Notes: generated by a model not told the origin, from the sequence alone. A DNA stretch of 64,000 nucleotides from Aeromonas hydrophila subsp. hydrophila ATCC 7966 (GCF_000014805.1 NC_008570.1:538501-602500); one strand, 5' to 3'. Positions 50,965 through 60,105 are shown, counted from the first letter of the stretch. A program made the numbers and translations.

Positions 50965-51864
50965 TCAGCCGGGTTGCAGTGCCCGGCGACCCTGCTCGAT
51001 CAGGCGCTGGGATATCTGCTTGTGCAGCCCCCGTTCCAGCACCCAGCGGTGCCAGTAGAGCCGCTCGACCAGATGCTGGTCCGGGCTGAGATCGAGCAGG
51101 CTGCCCTCCGCCAGCTGGCGGCGGATCTGCAATTCCGGGATCAGGCAGCAGGCCAGCCCCTGTTCGGCCATGGCGACGAAGGCCTCGGATGAGCGCACCG
51201 TGTGGCAGGGGTAGCCGCCGGGCTCCAGCCCGAAGTGGCGGGCCATGTAGCTGACGTGCATGTCGTCGCGCTGATCGAAGGCCACCGCCGGCGCCTTGGC
51301 CAGCGCCGCCAGGGTCAGCCCCTGCGGGAAGTGGCGGGCGACGAAGGCGGGGCTGGCGGTGAGCAGATAGCGCATCTCGCCGAGCTCGTCGACGCAGCAG
51401 CCGGCCAGCGGCTGGCCGTGCAGGCTGACGGCGCCGAACGCCTGCCCCTCGCGCACCCGATCCAGGGTGCGGCTCTCGTCATCCACCAGCAGGTTGAGCT
51501 CGATGGGGTGCTGCTCCAGCAGCGGGGCCAGGGCCGGCAGAAACCAGGTAGCCAGGCTGTCGGCGTTGACGGCGATGCTGACCCGGATCGGCGCCTGCGG
51601 CTCGGCGGGGGAGAGTTCACCGGCCAGCTCCAGCTCCAGCTGGCGTACCTGACGGTAGTGGGCCAGCAGCTTCTGCCCGAGCGCGGTGGCCTGCAGCGGC
51701 TGGCCACGGATCAGCAGCGGCTCGGCAAACTGCTGCTCCAGCTGTTTGATGCGCTGGGAGATGGCGGATTGGGTGATGTGCAGGCGCTGGGCGGCCCGCT
51801 CGAAGTTCTGCTCCTGCATCACCGCATCCAGCGCCAGCAGCAGCTTGTAATCCAACGCCTTCAT
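50965..51864 (-). CDS. argP: LysR-family regulator ArgP (IciA)
   Basis: The protein has 299 residues. It starts MKALDYKLLLALDAVMQEQNF, followed by RAAQRLHITQSAISQRIKQL, very close in pattern to E. coli ArgP. The rest is a LysR substrate-binding domain. In E. coli it activates argO with arginine and is blocked by lysine. ATG 51864 has AAGG seven bases upstream; ATG 51870 is too close. Its usual partner argO is found at 53816, beyond the quorum-sensing genes. Confidence 0.9.
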   Translation of the reverse strand: MKALDYKLLLALDAVMQEQNFERAAQRLHITQSAISQRIKQLEQQFAEPLLIRGQPLQATALGQKLLAHYRQVRQLELELAGELSPAEPQAPIRVSIAVNADSLATWFLPALAPLLEQHPIELNLLVDDESRTLDRVREGQAFGAVSLHGQPLAGCCVDELGEMRYLLTASPAFVARHFPQGLTLAALAKAPAVAFDQRDDMHVSYMARHFGLEPGGYPCHTVRSSEAFVAMAEQGLACCLIPELQIRRQLAEGSLLDLSPDQHLVERLYWHRWVLERGLHKQISQRLIEQGRRALQPG

Positions 51865-51899
51865 CAGCATGCCTTATCAACAGAGGGAATTGAGAAGGG

Positions 51900-52122
51900 A
51901 TGCTACTCAAGTGGTGGCGGGAGAACAACCGGGGATCGCTGAAAATGTCGGCAGACCAGGCGTGACAAGGGCTGTGGGGTCAAAGCGGATTTGTCACTGT
52001 GAGATGTGACAGTGGTGGTCAAAAGGTATTCAAGAGATACTCCTTTGCGTCCGTTTTTGCATGGGGTGGAAACGGGCCATAGCGAGAACTTTTAATCCCG
52101 GGTCTTACCCCGGGATTTTTTT
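51900..52122 (+). ncRNA. Candidate small RNA between argP and ahyI
   Basis: All neighbouring genes between 42803 and 52755 run leftward, yet a strong rightward terminator stands at 52094-52122. The sequence before it can fold: CACTGT/ACAGTG (near 51995-52014), GTAT/ATAC (near 52026-52040) and CCGTTT/AAACGG (near 52051-52075). A 21-codon frame from ATG 51900 has a poor ribosome site. The promoter and 5' end are not located, so the left limit is arbitrary. Confidence 0.4.
52093..52122 (+). terminator. Rightward terminator with no assigned gene
   Basis: A perfect 9-bp stem (52094-52102 with 52109-52117, loop TCTTAC) runs into seven T residues (52116-52122). The opposite strand lacks a T tract, so it is not the ahyI terminator. 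Confidence 0.88.
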
Positions 52123-52131
52123 GTGTCGCCT

Positions 52132-52755
52132 TTATTCGGTGACCAGTTCGCGCGCCTCGTCATAGGCACCCTGCAGGGGCTGGCCGACGGCACGGGCGAA
52201 ACGCTCATCCAGATGGAAGCGGATCCCGACCCCGCGCACGGCGCCCAGATCCACCGCCTGGCGGTGACCGAGCCGTTCGATGGGCAGGCCGAGACGGCGG
52301 AAGATCCGCTCCACCGGCAGGCTGACCACGGCAACCAGCTCGCGGATCCCCTGCGCCTTGGCGAAGGCATAGACCTCGCGGAAGATGATGCAGGTCAGTT
52401 CGCTGATGCCGTTGCCGAGCCGGGGAGCCCGTTCGGCATCGATGGCGAGGCGGGTCAGCTCCCACACGTCGTTGCTGCGCGGCGGGGCTTCACCGGCGAG
52501 GGCGGTGGGGAAGATGCTGGGCAGCATGTAATCCTGGGCACAGCTGAGCAGACGGATGCAGCCGCACAGGCCTTCCTCGTCTTCGATCAGCACCCAGTGG
52601 GTATCAGGGGTATCGAAACTGTCCTGCTCCAGACCGCGGTGGGATTCCACATCCCAGCCGAGGCGATCGGAGAAGACGCGATTGCGAAAGCGATAAAGCT
52701 CGTTTTCTACCTCCCATCTGGGGTGTTCTTTTAATTTTCCTTTGAAAACAAGCAT
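52132..52755 (-). CDS. ahyI: Acyl-homoserine lactone synthase (AhyI/AsaI type)
   Basis: The protein has 207 residues, of the LuxI family. Conserved Arg, Phe, Trp and Asp residues appear in the N-terminal half (YRFRNRVFSDRLGWDV and QDSFDTPDTHWV). The core motif is DVWELTRLAID. Aeromonas AhyI makes mainly N-butanoyl-homoserine lactone; the acyl length here is inferred from that likeness. GGAG lies eight bases before ATG 52755. It is divergent from ahyR with 62 bases between. Confidence 0.95.
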   Translation of the reverse strand: MLVFKGKLKEHPRWEVENELYRFRNRVFSDRLGWDVESHRGLEQDSFDTPDTHWVLIEDEEGLCGCIRLLSCAQDYMLPSIFPTALAGEAPPRSNDVWELTRLAIDAERAPRLGNGISELTCIIFREVYAFAKAQGIRELVAVVSLPVERIFRRLGLPIERLGHRQAVDLGAVRGVGIRFHLDERFARAVGQPLQGAYDEARELVTE

Positions 52756-52795
52756 TCAGATGTCTCCATTTCAGTGTTCGGCGCTATAATCGAGG

Positions 52796-52807
52796 CCCTG
52801 GCCAGGG
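52796..52807. promoter_or_regulatory. Palindrome in the ahyI-ahyR spacer
   Basis: CCCTGGCCAGGG is a perfect 12-bp palindrome just after a TATAAT element (52785-52790) oriented toward ahyR. It could be a recognition site for AhyR or another regulator, but it is shorter than a classical 20-bp lux box. Confidence 0.4.
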
Positions 52808-52817
52808 GGGCTAGCAT

Positions 52818-53603
52818 ATGAAACAAGACCAACTGCTTGAGTACCTCGAACATTTCACTTCGGTAACGGACGGGGATCGTTTGGCCGAGTTGATCGGTCG
52901 GTTCACGCTCGGTATGGGTTACGACTACTACCGGTTTGCGCTGATCATTCCCATGTCGATGCAAAGACCCAAGGTGGTGCTGTTCAACCAGTGCCCAGAC
53001 TCCTGGGTGCAGGCCTACACGGCCAACCATATGCTGGCCTGTGATCCCATCATTCAATTAGCCCGCAAGCAGACCTTGCCCATTTACTGGAACCGGCTGG
53101 ATGAGCGGGCGCGTTTTCTGCAAGAGGGCAGTCTTGACGTGATGGGGTTGGCGGCGGAGTTCGGGCTGCGCAACGGAATTTCGTTCCCGTTGCACGGTGC
53201 GGCAGGGGAGAACGGCATCATACTGTCGTTCATCACCGCCGAGCGGGCATCGAGCGATCTGCTGCTGGAGTCCTCGCCCATCCTCTCCTGGATGTCCAAC
53301 TACATCTTCGAGGCGGCGATCCGGATTGTGCGGGTCAGTCTGCGGGAAGATGACCCTCAGGAGGCCCTGACTGACCGGGAGACCGAATGCCTGTTCTGGG
53401 CCAGTGAAGGGAAAACGTCGGGTGAAATCGCCTGCATCCTGGGGATCACGGAGCGAACCGTGAACTACCACCTCAATCAGGTCACCCGTAAAACGGGGTC
53501 GATGAATCGCTACCAGGCCATCGCCAAGGGGGTGAGCAGTGGCATTTTGCTGCCCAATCTCGAGCAGGTCGTGGTCACCAACTTCCCCAAGCTGATGCAA
53601 TAA
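52818..53603 (+). CDS. ahyR: LuxR-family quorum-sensing regulator (AhyR/AsaR type)
   Basis: The protein has 261 residues. The N-terminal autoinducer-binding domain carries conserved Tyr, Trp and Asp residues (YDYYRFALIIPM; DPIIQLARK; GISFPLHG). The C-terminal LuxR helix-turn-helix begins LTDRETECLFWASEGKTSGE and includes TERTVNYHLNQVTRK. It binds the lactone made by AhyI and controls virulence genes in Aeromonas. A G-rich ribosome site precedes ATG 52818. Confidence 0.95.
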   Translation: MKQDQLLEYLEHFTSVTDGDRLAELIGRFTLGMGYDYYRFALIIPMSMQRPKVVLFNQCPDSWVQAYTANHMLACDPIIQLARKQTLPIYWNRLDERARFLQEGSLDVMGLAAEFGLRNGISFPLHGAAGENGIILSFITAERASSDLLLESSPILSWMSNYIFEAAIRIVRVSLREDDPQEALTDRETECLFWASEGKTSGEIACILGITERTVNYHLNQVTRKTGSMNRYQAIAKGVSSGILLPNLEQVVVTNFPKLMQ

Positions 53604-53815
53604 AACCCGATGATTCTCGGGGCAGAGTGATTGGCTAACAATTGTCAGATCCTGCAATTGACAGTCATGGTCGAATGGCGGCCCTTCTGCCCCGAAGGGG
53701 TTATGCCTGCCCTGCAGTCATTAGCAAAACCAATGGCTCAGCAGATCAATGAATTTCTCTAAATAGAACTGCCCCCTTATAGTGCCGTCCAATCACTCTG
53801 CTGGACGGTTCATCC

Positions 53816-54436
53816 ATGTTTGCTACCACCCTGCAAGGCTTCACCCTCGGCCTTGCCATGATCATTCCCATCGGTGCCCAGAATGCCTTCGTGCTGAGTC
53901 GGGGCATCCACCGCAACCACCATCTGCTGACGGCGACCCTCTGCTGCCTGTGCGATCTCGTGCTGATCGGCATCGGGGTGTTTGGCGGGGCCAACCTGCT
54001 GGCGGCCAGCCCGATCGGACTGGCCCTGCTGACCTGGGGCGGCGTGCTGTTTCTCGGCTGGTTCGGTATCCGTTCCCTGCGCAGTGCCTGGCGCGGGCAG
54101 GGAGCCAAGCTGGCGGACTCGCCCCAGTTGATGGGGGTCAAGAGCGTGCTGGCCATGACCCTCGGGGTGACCCTGCTCAATCCCCACGTCTACCTGGACA
54201 CCCTGATGCTGCTCGGCTCCTTCGGCAGCCAGTTTGCCGAAGAGTTGCGGCCGGCCTTTGCGGCGGGGGCCATGCTGGCCTCGCTGGTCTGGTTCTACAG
54301 CCTGGCGTTCGGGGCGGCCGCCCTCTCACCCTGGCTCGCTCGCGGTAGGGTTCAGCAAGCTATTGATACTATTGTTGGTTTCATCATGCTGGGGCTGGCG
54401 TTGCAGCTGGCGAGCGGGGCTCTGCTGGCGTCATAG
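53816..54436 (+). CDS. argO: LysE-type arginine exporter ArgO
   Basis: The protein has 206 residues and five or six helices. The family start is FTLGLAMIIPIGAQNAFVLS, followed by RNHHLLTATLCCLCDLVLIG and TLLNPHVYLDTLMLLG. It exports arginine (and canavanine or lysine in some species). In E. coli it adjoins argP; here ahyI and ahyR lie between them. Regulation by ArgP is likely from the family. Confidence 0.9.
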   Translation: MFATTLQGFTLGLAMIIPIGAQNAFVLSRGIHRNHHLLTATLCCLCDLVLIGIGVFGGANLLAASPIGLALLTWGGVLFLGWFGIRSLRSAWRGQGAKLADSPQLMGVKSVLAMTLGVTLLNPHVYLDTLMLLGSFGSQFAEELRPAFAAGAMLASLVWFYSLAFGAAALSPWLARGRVQQAIDTIVGFIMLGLALQLASGALLAS

Positions 54437-54550
54437 GCTATTTTTGTGCCGCACCTCATAAAAATTAATCCCGGCTTCATGCGCTGACATATTCGTCTGT
54501 TAAATTCCCGTCGCTGGTAAAGCGACACTCATAATAAAAGGGACAAGACA

Positions 54551-56542
54551 GTGAATAAAACCATGAAGCTGGGTGCTATTGCAGCCATCGTGCTGTTATC
54601 TGCCTGTAGCAATGAAAACGACAGCAAGGCGCAACCGGGTGAGGTTGCCCTGCGTCTGATCCAGACCTCCGATATCCACTCCAACGTACTGGGCTACGAC
54701 TACTACCAGAACAAGGAAGATCGCAAGTTTGGCCTCTCTCGCACCGCGCTGCTGATCCGCGCGGCCCGCGCCGAAAACCCCAACAACCTGCTGCTCGACA
54801 ACGGCGACCTGATCCAGGGCACGCCGCTGGCGGACTACATCTTCGAGCAGTCCGGTGCCGGTTACCTCGACAAGCAGGCCCACCCGGTGTTCAAGGCGAT
54901 GAACGAGCTCGGCTACGATGCCGGCAACCTGGGCAACCACGAATTCAACTACGGGCTGGATTACCTCACCAAGACCCTGCAGGGGGCCAAGTTCCCCTAT
55001 GTGAACGCCAACGTGTTCGAGGCGGGCGCCTTCAAGCGCGATGCCAAGGGGCAAATAGACTGGAGCGGCAACAAGTTCACCCCCTACCTGCTGCTGGAGC
55101 GCAAGGTGAAGGATGACAAGGGCCAGCTGCAGACCGTCAAGGTCGGTATCCTGGGGCTGACCCCGCCGCAGGTACTGCAGTGGGACAAGCGTCATCTGGA
55201 AGGCAAGGTGGTGGTGGCCGACATGGTCGAGACCGCCAACCACTATGTGCCCGAGCTGCGCGCCAAGGGGGCCGACATCGTGGTAGTGGTGGCCCATACC
55301 GGCATCAACGCCAGCAGCTACGAGGCCATGATGGAGAACTCGGCCTGGCACCTGGCCAAGGTGAAGGGGGTGGATGCCCTGATGCTGGGCCACGCCCACA
55401 AGAACTTCCCGGGTGACTTCCCGGATCTGCCGGAGGTGGACAACAAGGCCGGCACCCTGAGCGGCATTCCGACCGTGATGCCGGGTTACTGGGGCAACCA
55501 CCTCGGCATCATCGACCTCAAGCTGGAGCAGGTGGACGGCAAGTGGCAGGTGAAACAGAGCCAGGCCAGCCTGCGCAAGATCGACTCCAGCGAGGGCAGC
55601 GCGGTGGATCAGCGGGTGGTAGACCTGGTGCAGGCCGACCACGACGCCACCAACCAGTGGCTGGACGAGCCGCTCGGCAAGATCACCTCCTCCATCCACA
55701 GCTTCTTCGCCCTAGTGCAGGATGATCCTTCGGTGCAGCTGGTGAGCGATGCCCAGCGCAAGCATGCCGAGCAGCTGCAAAAAGACGGCCTGCTCAAGGA
55801 GTCCTACCCCATCCTGTCGGTGGCGGCGCCGTTCCGTGGCGGTCGCAACGGCATCAATGACTTCACCTATGTGGCCCAGGGTGACATCTCCCTGCGCAAC
55901 GTCTCCGACCTCTACATCTATCCGAACACCCTGCAGGTGGTCGAGGTGAACGGGGCCACCGTCAAGGAGTGGCTGGAGATGAGTGCCGGCCAGTTCAACC
56001 AGATCGACACCGGCAAGACCGAGGTGCAGTGGCTGGTGAACGAGAAGTTCCCCACCTACAACTTCGACGTGATCGATGGGGTCAACTACGAGGTGGATAT
56101 CACCCAGCCGGCCCGTTACAACAAGGAAGGGGCCAAGGTCAGCGACGGCCAGCGCATCAGCAGCCTCACCTTCAACGGTCAGCCCATCGATCCGACCCAG
56201 AAGTTCTACGTGGTGACCAACAACTACCGCGCCAGCGGCGGCGGCCACTTCCCGGGCATCGACGGCAGCAACATAGTGCATGAAGACCCCTTCGAGACGC
56301 GCGAGATCATCGCCCAGTACCTGAAGGCCCAGTCTGCCGACAACCCTGCCGGCTTCAGCCCGGCGGCCAACAACAACTGGCACATGAAGGCCCTGCCGGC
56401 CAACGTGGACGTGCGGCTCTACTCCTCGCCCCGTGAGGAGGCCAAACAGCTGGCGGGTGCGGATCTGGAGTACAAGTCCACCCTGCCGATGGATGATGCC
56501 CAGCACCCTGGCTACGCCATCTTCCGGCTGATCCGTCAGTAA
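54551..56542 (+). CDS. cpdB: 2',3'-Cyclic-nucleotide 2'-phosphodiesterase/3'-nucleotidase, lipoprotein
   Basis: The protein has 663 residues. The start is GTG 54551, with GGGA seven bases upstream. The signal peptide ends in a lipobox (LLSAC, Cys19), so it is probably a lipoprotein rather than a free periplasmic enzyme as in E. coli. Metallophosphatase motifs are QTSDIHSNVLGYDYY, DNGDLIQGTPL, GNLGNHEFNYGLDYL and MLGHAHKNFPG. The C-terminal 5'-nucleotidase domain includes NNYRASGGGHFPG. It salvages extracellular nucleotides. Single gene. Confidence 0.92.
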   Translation: MNKTMKLGAIAAIVLLSACSNENDSKAQPGEVALRLIQTSDIHSNVLGYDYYQNKEDRKFGLSRTALLIRAARAENPNNLLLDNGDLIQGTPLADYIFEQSGAGYLDKQAHPVFKAMNELGYDAGNLGNHEFNYGLDYLTKTLQGAKFPYVNANVFEAGAFKRDAKGQIDWSGNKFTPYLLLERKVKDDKGQLQTVKVGILGLTPPQVLQWDKRHLEGKVVVADMVETANHYVPELRAKGADIVVVVAHTGINASSYEAMMENSAWHLAKVKGVDALMLGHAHKNFPGDFPDLPEVDNKAGTLSGIPTVMPGYWGNHLGIIDLKLEQVDGKWQVKQSQASLRKIDSSEGSAVDQRVVDLVQADHDATNQWLDEPLGKITSSIHSFFALVQDDPSVQLVSDAQRKHAEQLQKDGLLKESYPILSVAAPFRGGRNGINDFTYVAQGDISLRNVSDLYIYPNTLQVVEVNGATVKEWLEMSAGQFNQIDTGKTEVQWLVNEKFPTYNFDVIDGVNYEVDITQPARYNKEGAKVSDGQRISSLTFNGQPIDPTQKFYVVTNNYRASGGGHFPGIDGSNIVHEDPFETREIIAQYLKAQSADNPAGFSPAANNNWHMKALPANVDVRLYSSPREEAKQLAGADLEYKSTLPMDDAQHPGYAIFRLIRQ

Positions 56543-56563
56543 TTTCCGGCCGACATGGCAATA

Positions 56564-56593
56564 AAAAAAGCCCTCGCACTGCGAGGGCTTTTT
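56564..56593. terminator. Bidirectional terminator between cpdB and slyB
   Basis: A 13-bp stem (56565-56577 with 56581-56593) has A-rich left and T-rich right arms, usable by both convergent genes. Confidence 0.92.
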
Positions 56594-56607
56594 CATGGGC
56601 GGAGGGC

Positions 56608-57084
56608 TTAGTTGACCACGGCCACGTTGATGGTGCCATTGCCCTGGGTCATACGGACCCGGGCGCCCGGCACGAAGGTGGGGCTGGCCTTTTGCACCAC
56701 CACGATGGATTCGCCGTTCTCTTTCTTGATCTCGAGTTCGACACCGTCCACCTGGTTGAGCTTGTCACCGGCCGCCTTGCCCGCTGCCGCACCCGCAATG
56801 GCGCCACCGGCTGCGGCGATGTCGCTGCCGCGTCCGCCGCCAATGGTGCTGCCGAGCAGGCCGCCGACCACGGCGCCGCCAATGGTGCCGATCAGCGAGT
56901 TCTCATCGGCCTGGATCTTGACCGGGCGGGTGGAGAGGATGGTGCCGTAGCTGACGGTCTGCACCTGCTTGGCGCGATCCTTGGTGTAGACGTCACCGGA
57001 GTAGACGTCGCTGTTGGCACAGCCGCTGAGGGTGGTGGCGGTGGTGGTGGCCAACAGGGCGATGAGGGTAATGCGTTTCAACAT
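56608..57084 (-). CDS. slyB: SlyB-like glycine-zipper outer-membrane lipoprotein
   Basis: The protein has 158 residues. The lipobox is LSGC (Cys22). A conserved segment (QVQTVSYGTILSTRPVKIQ) is followed by a glycine zipper (GTIGGAVVGGLLGSTIGGG and GAIAGAAAGKAAG), then a beta-rich end with VPGARVRM. SlyB contributes to outer-membrane integrity and is PhoPQ-controlled in enterics. GGAGG lies six bases before the start. Monocistronic. Confidence 0.92.
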   Translation of the reverse strand: MLKRITLIALLATTTATTLSGCANSDVYSGDVYTKDRAKQVQTVSYGTILSTRPVKIQADENSLIGTIGGAVVGGLLGSTIGGGRGSDIAAAGGAIAGAAAGKAAGDKLNQVDGVELEIKKENGESIVVVQKASPTFVPGARVRMTQGNGTINVAVVN

Positions 57085-57221
57085 GATGGGCCTCCTGGGC
57101 TGGCATCTAATCTGGTTTGTTCGGTCAGTGATTCAACTCTACGCCAACCGGATTGAGCATGAAACCAGCAAAGTGTAACCAATTATAAGGCCCGGGCCCC
57201 GCAAACCCTGTCACCGCCGGC

Positions 57222-57674
57222 TCAGCCGAGCCGTTTTTCCAGCAGCAGGCGATCCTCGCCCGGGCCGAAATAGTCGCGCTCCTCGGCCAGTTGTTGATAA
57301 CCGAGTCGAAAGTAGAGGCGCTGGGCGGGATTGGCCGGATCCACCGTCAGTCTGACCCGCTCGATCCCCAGTGTCAGCAGTGACTGCTCCACCTGCAGCA
57401 TCATGCGTTCGGCCAGGCCGAAGCCGCGCGCCTCCGGCAGCACCGCCAAGGAGAGCAGCCAGCCCTGCGACCGATCCTGTCCCAGTCCGCCCAGGGCATA
57501 GCCCAGCAGCTTGCCGTCCAGCTCGGCCACCAGCAGCAGCTCGGGCCACAGATCCATGGCCTGGCGGAAGAAGAAGCCGGGATAGACATCCTCCCCGAAT
57601 ACATTGACGTCGATCTGCCAGATGGCGTGCATGTCGGTGTGGCGCGCCACTCTCAAAACGGGGGGCTGGTGCAT
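57222..57674 (-). CDS. GNAT-family N-acetyltransferase
   Basis: The protein has 150 residues. Motif A for acetyl-CoA binding is LLSLAVLPEARGFGLAERMM (the Q/RxxGxG/A pattern appears as RGFGLA). The C-terminal VDPANPAQRLYFRLGYQQL is typical. The N-terminus (IDVNVFGEDVYPGFFFRQA) resembles RimI-like proteins. The substrate is unknown. AGGAG lies five bases before ATG 57674. Confidence 0.87.
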   Translation of the reverse strand: MHQPPVLRVARHTDMHAIWQIDVNVFGEDVYPGFFFRQAMDLWPELLLVAELDGKLLGYALGGLGQDRSQGWLLSLAVLPEARGFGLAERMMLQVEQSLLTLGIERVRLTVDPANPAQRLYFRLGYQQLAEERDYFGPGEDRLLLEKRLG

Positions 57675-57794
57675 CCGGGCTCCTGTGGTGTCGTACGTGC
57701 TGCCGGGCGGCAGTCAAAAAGGAGCCACAGGGTAGTGGGCCCGCCGGGCTGATGCAAGCGGGTCTGGGGCGCTGAGCGGCAGGGCCGCTCCGGC

Positions 57795-58190
57795 TCAGGG
57801 CGGTAGAGGACGGCTGCCCGGTCGTTTGGGGGCCTTGCGGCGGCTGTCCAGCAGGTGGCGCAGGGCCAGCCAGGGGTGATGCCACAGCATGCGCGGGCCG
57901 CTCCACTTCATCACCAGCTGGATCTGCTTGCGCATGGCCGGGGCATAGCAGTGGATGTGGCAGTTGGCACAGGTGGGCTTGTGGCCGTGACCATAGCGGC
58001 AGCGGCGCAGCCGCTGGTGGGCAAACTCCTGCAACTGCTGGCAGTGCCGGCAGACGGGATCCTGATGATGATGGTCGCAGTAGAGGCGGATCATGGCGCT
58101 GACCGTCTGCTGCTCCCGCTTGAGCCTGGGATGCACGGGCGCCTTGTCGGCACGGGCCGGGCGCGCGGGGTGGGAGTGATGGGTCGTCAT
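57795..58190 (-). CDS. Cys/His-rich protein, 'nitrous oxide-stimulated promoter' family
   Basis: The protein has 131 residues from ATG 58190; an ATG at 58199 is an alternative and neither has a good ribosome site. The core is REQQTVSAMIRLYCDHHH, then PVCRHCQQLQEFAHQRLRRC, PTCANCHIHCYAP and MLWHHPWLALRHLLDSRR. The cysteine pairs suggest a bound metal. The family name comes from one promoter study and does not define a function. Confidence 0.8.
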   Translation of the reverse strand: MTTHHSHPARPARADKAPVHPRLKREQQTVSAMIRLYCDHHHQDPVCRHCQQLQEFAHQRLRRCRYGHGHKPTCANCHIHCYAPAMRKQIQLVMKWSGPRMLWHHPWLALRHLLDSRRKAPKRPGSRPLPP

Positions 58191-58251
58191 GCAGGGCATT
58201 GTCCGGACCTGGGGCGACGGGGTCTTGATACAGGTCAAACCGGCGGGCAAA

Positions 58252-58278
58252 AAAACAGGGCCCGCGGGCCCTGTTTCA
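58252..58278 (-). terminator. Rho-independent terminator after the aminopeptidase gene
   Basis: The palindrome AAACAGGGCCC/GGGCCCTGTTT (58253-58276) is followed leftward by T residues and lies 26 bases past the stop. Confidence 0.88.
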
Positions 58279-58302
58279 TCAGACAGCTCTGCTTGTCTGC
58301 GC

Positions 58303-60105
58303 TTAGATGAGGCTGGTTGCCTGCTCCAGCCAGGCGAGATCCTCGCCTTCCAGCAGCGGGCTCAGGCGGCGGTAGACCTCGGCGTGATACTCGTTGATCC
58401 AGCGGAACTCGGCCGGGCTCAGCAGGCTGCGATCGATGAGGCGGGTATCGAACGGTACATAGGTCAGCCGCTCGAAGCCGAGCATCGGCAGCTCGCCGAT
58501 CTGCTCCTGCTCGGTGACCACCACCAGGTTCTCGCAACGGATGCCGAAGGCATCTTCCCGGTAGTAGCCAGGTTCGTTGGAGAGCACCATGCCCGGCTGC
58601 AGGGCCACCAGGCTGCCCTTGGGGGCGATGCGCTGCGGGCCTTCGTGCACGCTCAGGAAGTGGCCGACGCCGTGGCCGGTGCCGTGGTCGTAGTTGTAAC
58701 CGGCCTGCCACAGCGGCTGGCGGGCCAGCACGTCGAGCTGGATGCCGGCGGTGCCGCGCGGGAAGCGGGCCTGATCCAGCGCGATGTGACCCTGCAGTAC
58801 CCGGGTGAACATCGCCTTGTGCTCGTCGGTCAGCTCACCCACCTTGAGGGTACGGGTGATGTCGGTGGTGCCGTCCAGATACTGGGCGCCGGAGTCCACC
58901 AGATAGATGCTGTCCTGGCCAAAGGTACGCGGGGTGCCGTTGGTGTGGCGGTAGTGACACATGGCTGCGTTGGGGCCGAGCGCCGAGATGGTGTCGAAGC
59001 TCGGCTCGACGTAGTGCTCCTGCTCGCGGCGGAAGGCTTCCAGCTGATCGGCCAGGGTCCCTTCATCCACCCCGTCGAACTCGCCGCTGGCGATCAGCCG
59101 ATCCAGCCAGGCCAGGAAGCGGGTGACGGCGACACCGTCGCGCAGATGGGCGGCGCGCATGCCGGCCAGCTCCACCTCGTTCTTGCATGCCTTGGGCAGC
59201 ATGGTCGGGTCCTGACCGGCCACCAGGATGGCGCCCGCCTCTTCCATGACCAGCTGGGTCCAGGCGTTGGCGGTGTTGGGATCGGCCAGCACCTTCTGCT
59301 GGTCTTCACCGATGCGCTGCAGCACGTCACCCAGCTTGTCGATGGGGTAGACGGAGACATCCTGCCCCACGTGCTGGCTGAAGGCGAAGCAGTCGATCTT
59401 GTCGGTGTCGACGAAGAAATCCATGGTGGCGTTGGCGTAGAGCACCGCGAAGCCCAGCACCACCGGTAGCCGCTCCACGTCGCGACCACGCAGGTTGAGC
59501 AGCCAGTTGATGGGCTCGGCCTGGGTCAGCAGCACTGCATCCAGCCCGCGCTTGCGCAGATCGCTGGCCAGCATCTCGCGCTTGGCCTGGCTGGATTGGC
59601 CCGCCAGCGCTTCGCTGTAGAGGATGGCCGGGTTCTTGGTGGGGGCGGGGCGATCGCTCCAGTGCAGATCGATGGGGTTCTGCTCCACCCGCACCAGCTC
59701 GATGCCGCGCTCGGTCAGCACCGCCTTGGCATTGTGATACCAGGCCAGGCTGTGCAGGCGGGCGTCGAAGCCGACCCGGGAGCCGGACGGCAGCTGATCC
59801 GCCAGCCACTGCACATGGGGATCTTCCACCAGATGGAGAAACTCGAAGAGCTCGGCCGGTGCCTGCATGCGGGCCTGCACCGTGTAACGACCGTCGATGA
59901 ACAGGGCCGCCCGCTGCGCCAGGATGATGGCGAGGCCGGCGGAGCCGTTGAAACCCGTGATCCAGTCCAGTCGCTCGGCGTAGGCGGGAATGTACTCCCC
60001 CAGGTGCTCGTCGTCGTGGGGGACGATGAAGGCGTCCAGCTCCATCATGGCCAGTTCGGCCCTGACCTGGGCGACGCGGGTTTCAATAATCTCGAAATGA
60101 TTCAT
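58303..60105 (-). CDS. Aminopeptidase P family protein (Xaa-Pro aminopeptidase)
   Basis: The protein has 600 residues, of the long M24B type. Two creatinase-like N-terminal domains precede the pita-bread catalytic domain. Metal ligands are in IYLVDSGAQYLDGTTDITRT (two Asp), HGTGHGVGHFLSVHEGP (His), VLSNEPGYYRED (Glu) and RCENLVVV (Glu). It cleaves the residue before proline, in the cytosol. The GntR gene lies 33 bases upstream and is probably co-transcribed. Confidence 0.92.
   Translation of the reverse strand: MNHFEIIETRVAQVRAELAMMELDAFIVPHDDEHLGEYIPAYAERLDWITGFNGSAGLAIILAQRAALFIDGRYTVQARMQAPAELFEFLHLVEDPHVQWLADQLPSGSRVGFDARLHSLAWYHNAKAVLTERGIELVRVEQNPIDLHWSDRPAPTKNPAILYSEALAGQSSQAKREMLASDLRKRGLDAVLLTQAEPINWLLNLRGRDVERLPVVLGFAVLYANATMDFFVDTDKIDCFAFSQHVGQDVSVYPIDKLGDVLQRIGEDQQKVLADPNTANAWTQLVMEEAGAILVAGQDPTMLPKACKNEVELAGMRAAHLRDGVAVTRFLAWLDRLIASGEFDGVDEGTLADQLEAFRREQEHYVEPSFDTISALGPNAAMCHYRHTNGTPRTFGQDSIYLVDSGAQYLDGTTDITRTLKVGELTDEHKAMFTRVLQGHIALDQARFPRGTAGIQLDVLARQPLWQAGYNYDHGTGHGVGHFLSVHEGPQRIAPKGSLVALQPGMVLSNEPGYYREDAFGIRCENLVVVTEQEQIGELPMLGFERLTYVPFDTRLIDRSLLSPAEFRWINEYHAEVYRRLSPLLEGEDLAWLEQATSLI

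Noticed and set aside
52796..52807. Classical 20-bp lux box in the ahyI-ahyR spacer
   Set aside because: Only a 12-bp palindrome is present; I could not find half sites with the usual lux-box spacing.
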